A DNA stretch of 64,000 nucleotides from an uncultured Bacteroidales bacterium (GCA_900316995.1 ONEZ01000005.1:59939-123938); one strand, 5' to 3'; positions 6,870 through 13,666 are shown, counted from the first letter of the stretch. Program-made: numbers and translations. The notes: generated from the sequence alone by a model not told the origin.

Positions 6870-7955
6870 GTAACACTTGCAAAAGCCCCGGATATAGCCA
6901 GTACTGCAGAACAACTGTATAGCGAGTACCGCAAGCAGTTCTGCGACCCAATAGGCCGCTTGCTTACTGGAGACAGGTACGGAGTGCATGATGGGGAGAC
7001 AGTTACTAATGAGCGTAAGTACCAGGATCTGTCAGACTGTATGACGGCCAATGCTGCACGTTTTGCAGCGCACAAGGCGCACTATGTACGAGGGACGCTT
7101 GATTCAATACTTGCTAATGAGAAACTCACTCCAGAGCAAAGGAAAGAGCACGCAGCACAAGCGATGTCACTGTTTCATCATTGGGGCGATGCAGAGCAGA
7201 ACTTTGCCGTTCAGTCAGCCCAGATGGCGCAGAAATGGCAGGACTTCACCGCTGATGGAGACGAGTACCTGCTGCAGTACCGCACTGCCATGGATGAAAA
7301 AGTTCGTGAGGAACACGCCGCATTGCAGGGAACCACACTGCCTGTAGATGACCCGTTCTGGGATAAATACTATCCGCCTCTTGGCTGGAACTGCCGCTGC
7401 ACAGTGGCACAGGTTCGCCGTGGCAAGTACCAGGAGAGTGACTCCGCCAAAGCCTGTGAACTTGGTGAAAGCTGCACGGCCAATACACCGTCATTCAGAT
7501 TTAATCCTGGCAAGGCAAAAATAGCGTTCCCTGACGGGGTGAGCTACTTCAAACATGCTGGCGAAGATACTTCAAAAAAGGTTATTGGTATTGCAAGACA
7601 GTCTTTTAGAGAAACATTTCACGACTATGAAAAAATAATTAGATATAATGAAACCGATTTGGATATAGATGGTATTTCTATTATGGAGGTTTCAAAAGGA
7701 AGTGCAAGTGATAAAACTTATTTCTACAAGCAAGAGATATTATTACACATCGAGAATTATTTAAGTAAGCTTGTTTCAAAAGGTTCCGAGCCAATCGATT
7801 TAACTCATAATAATCCTCATAATGTATTTTATAGAAGAAAGTTACAGTTTTTACGTATGAATGTATATGAATTATCCGTTAATGGATTTCTGTACACAGT
7901 TAAAATGGGAGTCTATAGAGATGGGCACTTAAATCTTTACACTATAACAGGGTAA
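6834..7955 (+). CDS. MuF-type phage head morphogenesis protein with toxin-like C-terminal domain
   Basis: This is a Mu gp30/SPP1 gp7-like minor head protein. The signature lies mid-protein: QYRTAMDEKVREEHAALQGT, then DDPFWDKYYPPLGWNCRC. The frame is open from 6834 and looks protein-like from RLRALPYGGAVTLAKAPDI onward, yet the first usual start is TTG at 6960. The N-terminal 40 or so residues thus need a -1 frameshift from the portal gene or a rare start such as CTG at 6852. The last ~125 residues (from about 7580) are encoded by visibly more AT-rich DNA and end in FLYTVKMGVYRDGHLNLYTI. They resemble the BECR-fold nuclease tails of MuF polymorphic toxins. That toxin role is an inference. Confidence 0.8.
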   Translation, partial: FFRLRALPYGGAVTLAKAPDIASTAEQLYSEYRKQFCDPIGRLLTGDRYGVHDGETVTNERKYQDLSDCMTANAARFAAHKAHYVRGTLDSILANEKLTPEQRKEHAAQAMSLFHHWGDAEQNFAVQSAQMAQKWQDFTADGDEYLLQYRTAMDEKVREEHAALQGTTLPVDDPFWDKYYPPLGWNCRCTVAQVRRGKYQESDSAKACELGESCTANTPSFRFNPGKAKIAFPDGVSYFKHAGEDTSKKVIGIARQSFRETFHDYEKIIRYNETDLDIDGISIMEVSKGSASDKTYFYKQEILLHIENYLSKLVSKGSEPIDLTHNNPHNVFYRRKLQFLRMNVYELSVNGFLYTVKMGVYRDGHLNLYTITG

Positions 7956-8063
7956 AATAAAAGAACAAGATTGTAGGATTAAAAGGTGTAACCACACGAC
8001 AATCTTGTTCTTTATAGCCATTTCTGACATTGCAAATTTACATTAAAAATCTTAACCCGCAAA
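7955..8063 (-). ncRNA. Candidate short minus-strand transcript (sRNA or small peptide)
   Basis: A canonical promoter faces left: TTTG (8060-8063), a 19-bp gap, then TAAATTTG (8033-8040). The only sequence it can transcribe before the 15-bp hairpin at 7960-8013 is about 65 nt. A small hydrophobic frame starts at ATG 8021 (MAIKNKIVVWLHLLILQSC...), but it runs through the terminator stem. An RNA product, possibly antisense to the MuF 3' end, is as likely as a peptide. Confidence 0.35.
7960..8013. terminator. Bidirectional hairpin terminator after MuF gene
   Basis: A perfect 15-bp stem pairs AAAGAACAAGATTGT (7960-7974) with ACAATCTTGTTCTTT (7999-8013) and has T-rich flanks. It lies 5 bp after the MuF stop, separating the MuF gene from the downstream cassette. 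It could end transcription from either side. Confidence 0.7.
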
Positions 8064-8067
8064 TAAT

Positions 8068-8448
8068 ATGGGCAAAAAAGATATAAAAATACAGGAGTTC
8101 AGCCGAATCAACATAATACTGTCAACGGAAGGACGAGAAGGAGACTCTGCAATAGAGGCATATCACCGTGCTGTAACTATTGACGGAAAAGAGGTGTACC
8201 GTGACAGGATAATGCCTTATCACTATCTTCATGGCAAGGATTTGCTTTCCCTGTTTGTCCTTGCCTTAGAGTATGAAGCCGGTTATCGTAGCGATATTCG
8301 CCATACAGGCAAGAATCCTCTCCGCAAGCGTGGGATTGGTTTGCTTGAGATTCTCAAGCTCAGAGCGGAGAACATTATACTCCGTCTTAAGCTTTTCATT
8401 GTTAAGACGAAGATTCTCCTGTACAAGAAATTTTGTCTCGGCTCGTGA
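8068..8448 (+). CDS. Hypothetical phage protein, C-terminus overlapping an opposite gene
   Basis: The first 70 or so residues look like a real protein (MGKKDIKIQEFSRINIILST, then EGREGDSAIEAYHRAVTIDG, ending near LVLALEYEAGY). The remaining 50 residues are basic and lie wholly antisense to the minus-strand gene at 8266-8697. They read like a shadow translation. I infer that the original 3' end was replaced when the opposite-strand gene was inserted, or that the protein simply ends with an unselected tail. I do not recognise a family. It stands 54 bp after the hairpin at 7960-8013, within the phage late unit. Confidence 0.5.
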   Translation: MGKKDIKIQEFSRINIILSTEGREGDSAIEAYHRAVTIDGKEVYRDRIMPYHYLHGKDLLSLFVLALEYEAGYRSDIRHTGKNPLRKRGIGLLEILKLRAENIILRLKLFIVKTKILLYKKFCLGS

Positions 8449-8697
8449 CGTATATCCGCCATTATCCATGAAATCAATTATATTAACAGACAGAGTTAGC
8501 TGTGTGTTGGTATATCTAAAAGCCAGATTCGTAACCAGATTGTCGTTTTTGTATATTTCAAATAGATTCTTAACAACGTCCCATGTTAATTCAAACTCAT
8601 TTTTCAGTAATGATGTGTCTATCTGATGTAATACATTTAGAGGGTAAGTTTTAACAAGATACTTAAGTACATTGTCTTTCAATTCTGGTGTAATCAT
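8266..8697 (-). CDS. Hypothetical protein with C-terminal coiled coil and hydrophobic end
   Basis: This 143-residue protein starts at MITPELKDNVLKYLVKTYPL; an upstream in-frame ATG at 8742 is less likely. Residues about 35-85 (LTWDVVKNLFEIYKNDNLVT, then LSVNIIDFMDNGGYTS) suggest a small winged-helix-like fold. Residues 88-125 form a coiled coil (LVQENLRLNNEKLKTEYNVL). The last segment is hydrophobic (ANIATITGFIL). It is transcribed against the surrounding late genes, which is typical of a moron. It sits beside the MuF toxin-like tail and is one candidate for a linked immunity or cargo function, without direct evidence. Confidence 0.62.
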   Translation of the reverse strand: MITPELKDNVLKYLVKTYPLNVLHQIDTSLLKNEFELTWDVVKNLFEIYKNDNLVTNLAFRYTNTQLTLSVNIIDFMDNGGYTSRAETKFLVQENLRLNNEKLKTEYNVLRSELENLKQTNPTLAERILACMANIATITGFIL

Positions 8698-8736
8698 AAT
8701 AAAGCCTAATATTATTCCATTGCAAAGATAAACATT

Positions 8737-9264
8737 ATGCAAGATTTCCTAAAGAAACTGTTGAATGATCTCAGAGTGGAACTCAGTGACGAGTTTGACA
8801 AAAACTTTGAGCGCAAGGCCTTTTTTAACAAGCGGTGGAAGCCTCGCAAGCACGGACGTAAAGGAACACTTATGATGGTTACCGGTAAGCTGCGCCGCTC
8901 ACTGCGTTCAAGCGTTAATGGCCGTTCCATAACATGGACCAGTAGCGAGCCATACGCAGCCATTCATAATGAGGGAGGAACCATCACCGTAACGGCAAAG
9001 ATGAAGCGTTTCTTCTGGGCGAAGTATTATGAGGCTGGCGGCAAAATCAAGTACAATAAAAGCGGAGCTATGAGCAAGAGCAGCCAAAGAGCCAGTGATG
9101 AGGCGGAGTATTACAAAAGCCTTGCACTAATGCGCGTAGGAAGCAAAATAAACATTCCAGAACGCCGCTTTATTGGCGAGGCTGAACAAGTAACCGCCTG
9201 TGTTGAAAAGGTCGTTAAAGAGGGATTAAACAATGTTTTAAAAGAATTTACCAAAAAGAACTAA
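8737..9264 (+). CDS. Phage virion morphogenesis protein (Mu gpG-like)
   Basis: This 175-residue protein matches the phage virion morphogenesis family (Mu gpG, tail completion). Visible marks are FFNKRWKPRKHGRKGT, MMVTGKLRRSLRSSVNGRSI, and SEPYAAIHNEGGTITVTAKM, which together give the characteristic LTGxLRxS...Y...HNxGG pattern. The C-terminus carries IPERRFIGEAEQV, matching the usual 'P.R.FlG' end motif. It acts in finishing or stabilising the tail-head joint. It is 4 bp upstream of the next gene. Confidence 0.86.
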   Translation: MQDFLKKLLNDLRVELSDEFDKNFERKAFFNKRWKPRKHGRKGTLMMVTGKLRRSLRSSVNGRSITWTSSEPYAAIHNEGGTITVTAKMKRFFWAKYYEAGGKIKYNKSGAMSKSSQRASDEAEYYKSLALMRVGSKINIPERRFIGEAEQVTACVEKVVKEGLNNVLKEFTKKN

Positions 9265-9268
9265 AGTT

Positions 9269-9709
9269 ATGAGAGGATTCATCTTCAGTAAGATTAAGGA
9301 GACACTTGAGAGCATTGAAGATATTGCTCATGTTGAACTGTTCAACTCACAGCTGGAGTATGCAGAAGAAGAACAGGCATTTGCCACACCGGCTGTTTTT
9401 ATTGAATTCCAACCCATACAATGGAGGCATCAGTTGCACGGAGTCCGGGAGGCGGATATAACCGTGGTTCTGCACGTAGTCACAGACAGCCGCGTTGGCC
9501 ACTGGTCAGACACCGTTGAAGTGTTCAGTCTGCTTGACAGTATCAGTTCCGCTCTCCATGGCATTGGTGGAACCGCTGAGAACGGCAGTGTGATGAACTC
9601 ATTAACCCTCACCGCCAGCACCACAGACCACAACTTTGACGAACTCCAGGACAACACCGAAACTTACACCTGTCACGTCACAGACCGCAGTGCGTATCAT
9701 TACTACTAA
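9269..9709 (+). CDS. Probable tail terminator/completion protein (gp37-like position)
   Basis: This 146-residue protein has the make-up of small tail-terminator proteins. It has an N-terminal helix (FSKIKETLESIEDIAHVELF), a central beta segment (ATPAVFIEFQPIQW), the conserved-looking READITVVLHVVTD, and a C-terminal FDELQDNTETYTCHVTDRS. It follows gpG by 4 bp, the position of the Mu gp37 (DUF1834-like) gene. The family call is by position and general shape. Its stop overlaps by 4 bp the end of the converging cargo operon. Confidence 0.6.
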   Translation: MRGFIFSKIKETLESIEDIAHVELFNSQLEYAEEEQAFATPAVFIEFQPIQWRHQLHGVREADITVVLHVVTDSRVGHWSDTVEVFSLLDSISSALHGIGGTAENGSVMNSLTLTASTTDHNFDELQDNTETYTCHVTDRSAYHYY

Positions 9710-10185
9710 CCTACACCTTTCATAATGCAATATACCTTGCCGTACAATTCTCCTTCAATAGTATAAGGTGTAGAATGGTGAATGTCATTATTCGAGCCTA
9801 ACTTGCTCATCCAGCACCTATTCTGCCGGCTCTCTCTTGCTGCATGTGTCATATCCATCGTCTGAGGATCATAATACAATGCAACTTTAACGTAACCATC
9901 CTCATGTTCCCATGAAGCACATATTTCAAAACCAATTTTTTCGAAGGCTTCAACCAAACATTTAACATGCAATCCAACCGCAACATCGTTGGGCCACCAA
10001 GTATAAATATCTATATCTTGCGGTAATGGATTGCCCACTTCATCCACAGGAGGCCATACCCACCTGTCTTTATACATCATTGCCCAAGCCAAACAATTAT
10101 ATCTGTCATCCTCTGGACTTGAGATTGAAAAGCCAGGATCAAAAGCTAACAAAGGGAATAAATTGATTATATCTCTTTTATCCAT
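9706..10185 (-). CDS. DUF7689-like protein, possible papain-like cysteine enzyme
   Basis: This is the third gene of a leftward three-gene operon. The 159-residue protein has the segments DRYNCLAWAMMYKDRW (about 27-42), a middle YTWWPNDV, and MTHAARESRQNRCWMSKLGS (about 112-131) followed by NDIHHSTPYTIEGELYGKVY. The conserved Cys after YN, the His in THAAR and the His-rich IHH stretch suggest a papain/NlpC-like cysteine-dependent enzyme. I recall this pattern as DUF7689. No substrate is known. Its start overlaps the upstream gene by 19 bp, so translation is coupled. The DNA is visibly richer in A+T than the phage structural genes. Confidence 0.6.
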   Translation of the reverse strand: MDKRDIINLFPLLAFDPGFSISSPEDDRYNCLAWAMMYKDRWVWPPVDEVGNPLPQDIDIYTWWPNDVAVGLHVKCLVEAFEKIGFEICASWEHEDGYVKVALYYDPQTMDMTHAARESRQNRCWMSKLGSNNDIHHSTPYTIEGELYGKVYCIMKGVG

Positions 10186-10610
10186 AACCTACAAGCTTCA
10201 TCAATGGTTAGATTTGGCTTATTTGAAATTTTCTTACCATATATATAGTTGAGAGCCCAAACAAGAATTGATGGTTTTGCCAATAATTCAGTCTTAATAT
10301 AGGGTACAGCAACACGCCCCATCGCAACGATAGCTAAGAAATCTTCATCTTTGATTATTTTGGATACAGAAGACACAAAAGCCGTTTTTCTCCTCCATTC
10401 CATTAGATGATATTGAAATTTAACTTTAGAAGAAATATAGTCAATATCCTTACTATCAACGATTGACATATACTTAATGACTTCCTTACCATTGGTGTCA
10501 TTGTCAAAACAATCAATGTCCGAGTAAGAAAAAGACGGAACCGTTGACATTAAACCAACAGCTGCTAATGTTAGCGGCCTTAAGTGATTTGTGACTACTG
10601 GTAGCTGCAT
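10167..10610 (-). CDS. Uncharacterised protein, middle gene of cargo operon
   Basis: This 147-residue protein has a clear conserved-looking core: FQYHLMEWRRKTAFVSSVSK (about 66-85), then IIKDEDFLAIVAMGRVAVPY (about 86-105) and LLAKPSILVWALNYIYGKKI. The pattern W(R)xxTxxxSSxxxI, then IVxMGxxVVPxIL, then WALxxI recurs, to my knowledge, in a widespread uncharacterised bacterial family often near TIGR04255 genes. The structure is probably all helical. Overlaps with both neighbours (16 and 19 bp) indicate a tightly coupled three-gene unit. The function is unknown. Confidence 0.6.
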   Translation of the reverse strand: MQLPVVTNHLRPLTLAAVGLMSTVPSFSYSDIDCFDNDTNGKEVIKYMSIVDSKDIDYISSKVKFQYHLMEWRRKTAFVSSVSKIIKDEDFLAIVAMGRVAVPYIKTELLAKPSILVWALNYIYGKKISNKPNLTIDEACRLWIKEI

Positions 10611-11356
10611 AAGTCAATAGTTTCTTTTGTTATTGTGTCAAAAAATATCTGGTTTTTAATCTCACGAAGGTTGTCGGCAATATTCTCTATCACACAAACA
10701 TCAAATGATATTTGTTTCATATCTAACACGTCAATATCTAACGTGTATAGATATTTTTTTTGTGATACATTCTCAACATTATGGTTAACAACTGCAAGTA
10801 TTTCAGGGTCGGGATTCATAAGCAATCTAAATCCATATTGTTGCAGTGGATATGAGGTTTCACCTTCTTCCAATGAAGTGGTTATAAGAGTCCTAAAGTA
10901 TTTTGATGGATCTGAAAAATCATCTATGTTAAATCTGTTAACAAATCTGATGGAAGTTCTAAGGATGTCTGTCTGGCTAAGAACTGGAGACAATAGATTC
11001 AAGAACTTAAGCACCGTGCCCTTATAGTTACTCCATCCTGCGTATGCTTCCTCACTTATGAATGAGATTGTATCTTTAGAAATCTCAAGTCTACATCGTG
11101 ATTCTTTGGAATAGTAGACATAGCATGAAATTTCAGCATTAGATGTTCCTACTATTTGGGATTGACCAAGGTGGATATTAGTTCTGTCAAAATTAACACC
11201 TACGGCCATAGTGTCAGAACGGAGTGGCAATACATGTTTAATAATTTCGTCATATTGTAGTATCTCCTTCAGGACAAAATTTTTCTTGAAAAATTTTAGC
11301 TGGAAAATAGCAACAACTACTGGCGGCTTTTGTAGGGATGGCCAATTTTTGTTCAT
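10595..11356 (-). CDS. TIGR04255 family protein
   Basis: This 253-residue protein opens the leftward cargo operon. Features of TIGR04255 are visible: an N-terminal PPVVVAIFQLKF, a central beta-rich part (CRLEISKDTISFISEEAYAG), then ILRTSIRFVNRFNI and LLMNPDPEILAVV. The family is sporadically distributed in bacteria and lacks a known biochemical role. It has its own promoter box upstream (TATCTTTG, 11380-11387) and lies opposite to the surrounding late genes. This is the usual arrangement of a moron expressed in the lysogen. The gene is visibly AT-rich, suggesting recent acquisition. Confidence 0.75.
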   Translation of the reverse strand: MNKNWPSLQKPPVVVAIFQLKFFKKNFVLKEILQYDEIIKHVLPLRSDTMAVGVNFDRTNIHLGQSQIVGTSNAEISCYVYYSKESRCRLEISKDTISFISEEAYAGWSNYKGTVLKFLNLLSPVLSQTDILRTSIRFVNRFNIDDFSDPSKYFRTLITTSLEEGETSYPLQQYGFRLLMNPDPEILAVVNHNVENVSQKKYLYTLDIDVLDMKQISFDVCVIENIADNLREIKNQIFFDTITKETIDLCSYQ

Positions 11357-11379
11357 AGTTCAAGTGTTAAATTGCTCTG

Positions 11380-11387
11380 CAAAGATA
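11380..11387 (-). promoter_or_regulatory. -7 box of the cargo operon promoter
   Basis: TATCTTTG on the minus strand lies 24 bp before the TIGR04255 start. It is a perfect Bacteroidetes -7 element. No clear TTTG -33 box is present at the expected distance, so the promoter may be weak or activator-dependent. Confidence 0.5.
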
Positions 11388-11467
11388 CATAATTTGCCGT
11401 AGATATTCTACTCCTTGTGTTAAAATTTTATATTCTATTCGTAAATATCTCTATCCCGAATATAAAG

Positions 11468-11498
11468 ACTCCCCAAAACCGATGCAGTTTTGGGGAGT
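11468..11498. terminator. Strong hairpin, end of prophage early operon
   Basis: A perfect 12-bp stem pairs ACTCCCCAAAAC (11468-11479) with GTTTTGGGGAGT (11487-11498) around a 7-nt loop. On the minus strand it is followed by CTTTATAT. It lies downstream of the last early gene (DUF4494) and should stop the long leftward early transcript before the cargo operon. Confidence 0.65.
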
Positions 11499-11501
11499 TG
11501 C

Positions 11502-11584
11502 GCATTGCGGGGCGGCCATTCGCCATCCCCCCTTGCCTTCATTTTTTCCATGTCAGGCTTCTCAGGGCTCGTCTTTGGTCGGAC
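11502..11584 (-). pseudogene. Decayed copy of the small gene at 12683-12841
   Basis: This 83-nt stretch matches the 5' two thirds of the 52-codon gene at 12683-12841. Both begin GTCCGACCAAAG just after a stop codon and share GAAGGCAA, GGGGGG and TGGCGAATGGCCGCCCCGCA. Here one A is missing (AA against AAA) and a stop interrupts the frame, so this copy is no longer coding as such. The conserved GC-rich part can fold into a hairpin in both copies. Confidence 0.5.
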
Positions 11585-11586
11585 GC

Positions 11587-12024
11587 TTAAAACAAATCCA
11601 CAATTGAACTCTCAGAGAGTGAAATTATCTTGTAGTCCACAATAGAGTCTTTAAATCTCTCCACAATACTCTGATATGCCCAATAGAACGTGTCAGCTTT
11701 TACAAGCGCAGTGTTTGCCACCCAACTTTCAGTGCCTCTGGCTTCATCAACAACACACATCGCAATGCGTGCCTGATACCATCTGTCATGCTCTGTGTCT
11801 TCATTGATAATCTCAGCCACGTTTACAGCCTTGATGCTCTTGATTGACCACTCACCTTTGATGTACTGACCAACCTCCGCTGTGATGCGCGCCTCCGCCT
11901 CCGTGCAACTGAGGGCGTTCACCAAATAAGGTTCGTGCACTTTCTTTAACTTACCGCAATCCCTGCTTACTGGGTCGGTGATTTGCTTGTCATAAGCAAT
12001 TTTACATACATAATACTTTGCCAT
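11587..12024 (-). CDS. DUF4494 domain phage protein
   Basis: This 145-residue protein matches DUF4494, a Bacteroidetes family common in Mu-like phages and mobile elements. Visible marks are the start MAKYYVCKIAYDKQ, the segment HEPYLVNALSCTEAEARI, RWYQARIAMCVVDEARGTES, and the run WVANTALVKADTFYWAYQSI. The function is unknown. It is the last gene of the early operon, 2 bp after the GNAT gene and just before the operon terminator. Confidence 0.8.
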   Translation of the reverse strand: MAKYYVCKIAYDKQITDPVSRDCGKLKKVHEPYLVNALSCTEAEARITAEVGQYIKGEWSIKSIKAVNVAEIINEDTEHDRWYQARIAMCVVDEARGTESWVANTALVKADTFYWAYQSIVERFKDSIVDYKIISLSESSIVDLF

Positions 12025-12026
12025 AA

Positions 12027-12416
12027 TTATTTAATTTTTTTAGTCATGTAATACCTCTTGTCGTAATTTACCAATGTCGTGGTTTTCTTTCCGTCTTTAT
12101 CAAGAAAATAACTCCATCCCAGTTTCTCATACCACGCCAATAGCTTCGGCTCACACTGATTGACTGATATAATCATCCTTGAAACGCCACGTTTCTTCAA
12201 CTTTTTCTCCATTTTGTCAAGTAACACCTGACCATACCCTTGATTGCGGAACTTCTCTCCGATGTATAAGTCACACACTTCTGCATCATCAAGGTTGTCA
12301 TTATCAATATAGGCACATATCTTACCGTTGATGCTCGGTGCGATAATTGTGATACACGTGCAATCATCATAATACCATTCACACACCTGTGTGTAAGTAG
12401 CTAATGTTTTTGCCAT
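12027..12416 (-). CDS. GNAT-family N-acetyltransferase
   Basis: This 129-residue protein is a GNAT-fold acetyltransferase using acetyl-CoA. The acetyl-CoA loop is seen as EKFRNQGYGQVLLDKMEKKL (Q/RxxGxG/A motif, about 52-71). It is preceded by the beta strand AEVCDLYIG and followed by LLAWYEKLGWSYF, the usual motif B region. The substrate is unknown. Phage GNATs may modify host or phage proteins or small molecules. It lies in the early operon 2 bp before the DUF4494 gene. Confidence 0.8.
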   Translation of the reverse strand: MAKTLATYTQVCEWYYDDCTCITIIAPSINGKICAYIDNDNLDDAEVCDLYIGEKFRNQGYGQVLLDKMEKKLKKRGVSRMIISVNQCEPKLLAWYEKLGWSYFLDKDGKKTTTLVNYDKRYYMTKKIK

Positions 12417-12419
12417 AAT

Positions 12420-12686
12420 TTATTTTACTTTCATATATTTTGCAAATTCATCAATGAAATCTCTCTTAAGAACACGATGCGGAATTATTGTACCAGACAC
12501 TCGTATTTCTACTACATCATCAAGGTTGTTGTTTAGAAAGTTTACCGCCCTTTCAATAAAAGCATCGGTGCGGGTGTACTCAATACTATTCTCGTTAAAT
12601 GGTCTTTTTAACCAAGGTTTAATAAATTCTTTACCACCTATATCAGGGTGTAAATAGATTTTTTCTGGTGATTCGTTTGCTTTCAT
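12420..12686 (-). CDS. Small phage protein of unknown function
   Basis: This 88-residue protein has the pattern KIYLHPDIGGKEF...IEYTRTDAFIERAVNFLNNN. That pattern is seen in many short phage and mobile-element proteins (IEYTRTDAFIEKA). The C-terminus (HRVLKRDFIDEFAKYMKVK) is basic and helical. Its ATG overlaps the stop of the upstream 52-codon gene (ATGA). The function is unknown. Confidence 0.65.
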   Translation of the reverse strand: MKANESPEKIYLHPDIGGKEFIKPWLKRPFNENSIEYTRTDAFIERAVNFLNNNLDDVVEIRVSGTIIPHRVLKRDFIDEFAKYMKVK

Positions 12687-12841
12687 ATACTTTGTATTAT
12701 TTTATCTGGTTTTTCTTCTATGTATGTTAAGAAGTTTTTTTGCATTGCGGGGCGGCCATTCGCCAGCCCCCCTTTGCCTTCAATCAAAATGGTAGACTTC
12801 TTAGCGGACTCCTTGCAGGGTTTTAATCTTTGGTCGGACAC
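12683..12841 (-). CDS. Small 52-residue protein with GTG start
   Basis: A frame starting at GTG 12841 runs 52 codons to a TGA that overlaps the ATG of the next gene (ATGA). Such coupling supports real translation. It begins MSDQRLKPCKESAKK and has a central glycine-rich motif ILIEGKGGLANGRPAM, then NFLTYIEEKPDKII. Its 5' part has a degraded relative at 11502-11584. The start lies 7 bp after the stop of the upstream gene. No family is recognised. Confidence 0.55.
   Translation of the reverse strand: MSDQRLKPCKESAKKSTILIEGKGGLANGRPAMQKNFLTYIEEKPDKIIQSI
12742..12839 (-). repeat. Repeat copy B (homologous to 11502-11584), inside a small gene
   Basis: This copy shares GTCCGACCAAAG at one end and GCATTGCGGGGCGGCCATTC (plus strand) at the other with the copy at 11502-11584; the middle has diverged. 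Both copies start right after a stop codon on the minus strand. The GGGGC/GCCCC pairing of this copy is reduced to GGGG/CCCC in the other. Confidence 0.6.
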
Positions 12842-12847
12842 ATCTAA

Positions 12848-13336
12848 TTATTCAATCCACTTTCTAATGTCGTTTTTATACTTTCCTGGTTGGTATATGT
12901 AGAAAGTATCGTTATTGAGCTTGCTAATATCATCTTCCAGCTTCTTTATCCTTGCACTATATGGGCAGAAGTCCGTTCCGCTGAACATGTCACCACCGGA
13001 ATCTCTTAATAGTATCAATTTGCGGAGGTCAGACTGTTTTCGTTTAAGGATATTCTTGCGCCTTTTCTCTCTATATTCAGGAGACATCATGTATATAATC
13101 TCATCTTCAAGCCGTTCAATGGTAAGCCTAACTTGTCTGTCCCTGTGACGTACTTTTACAAGGGCAGCAACCCATTCAAACCATAGCCGATGGTTGAACG
13201 CTATTGACAATGGCAAAATGTTATAGTACACAACATCATCTACTATGTAACATCTTTTCATTGATATAGTAATTCTAACTGCAAGCAGAGCTTCTTCCTT
13301 TGATATTAGACGAGCCGTCCCTATTCCTTCTGCCAT
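12848..13336 (-). CDS. Hypothetical phage early protein, coiled coil
   Basis: This 162-residue protein is not assigned to a family. The N-terminal 60 residues are mixed (LISKEEALLAVRITISMKRC, WFEWVAALVKVRHRDRQ). The remainder is strongly charged and helical (SPEYREKRRKNILKRKQSDL, then RIKKLEDDISKLNNDTF), pointing to coiled-coil or nucleic-acid contact. It lies between two other small early genes with 6-7 bp gaps, so it is co-transcribed with the transposition genes. Confidence 0.6.
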   Translation of the reverse strand: MAEGIGTARLISKEEALLAVRITISMKRCYIVDDVVYYNILPLSIAFNHRLWFEWVAALVKVRHRDRQVRLTIERLEDEIIYMMSPEYREKRRKNILKRKQSDLRKLILLRDSGGDMFSGTDFCPYSARIKKLEDDISKLNNDTFYIYQPGKYKNDIRKWIE

Positions 13337-13342
13337 GGAAAA

Positions 13343-13666
13343 TCATTCAAATGTTATCTTTCCTCTACACCTTACAAGCGCCATCACGGTTTCACCATTA
13401 ACGTTAATATAGACATTCCCGTTTGTTTTTGCCCCGCATATAGCAACAGGAATGTCCTTTAACCTCGGATTGTCTGCCAGGATCTGTCTCTTTGCTCTGT
13501 TTAAATCCTCTTTAAGTTGGTTTAAAGAGCTGCTATCTATGACACGGTTGCGATATGTGTCATAGATGTAATCCTTTAGTTTTTTTGCTGCTGCAGTTCC
13601 GGCCAGAGTGGCATGATATGAGCAGAAAAAACGCTCAACATTGATGATGTTTAATTTAGTTTCCAT
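13343..13666 (-). CDS. Hypothetical phage early protein
   Basis: This 107-residue protein of unknown family starts METKLNIINVERFFCSYHAT. It has a basic helical middle (LKEDLNRAKRQILADNPRLK) and a beta-rich end (VAICGAKTNGNVYINVNGET). It sits 11 bp after the preceding early gene and 6 bp before the next. No catalytic motif is seen. Confidence 0.6.
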   Translation of the reverse strand: METKLNIINVERFFCSYHATLAGTAAAKKLKDYIYDTYRNRVIDSSSLNQLKEDLNRAKRQILADNPRLKDIPVAICGAKTNGNVYINVNGETVMALVRCRGKITFE

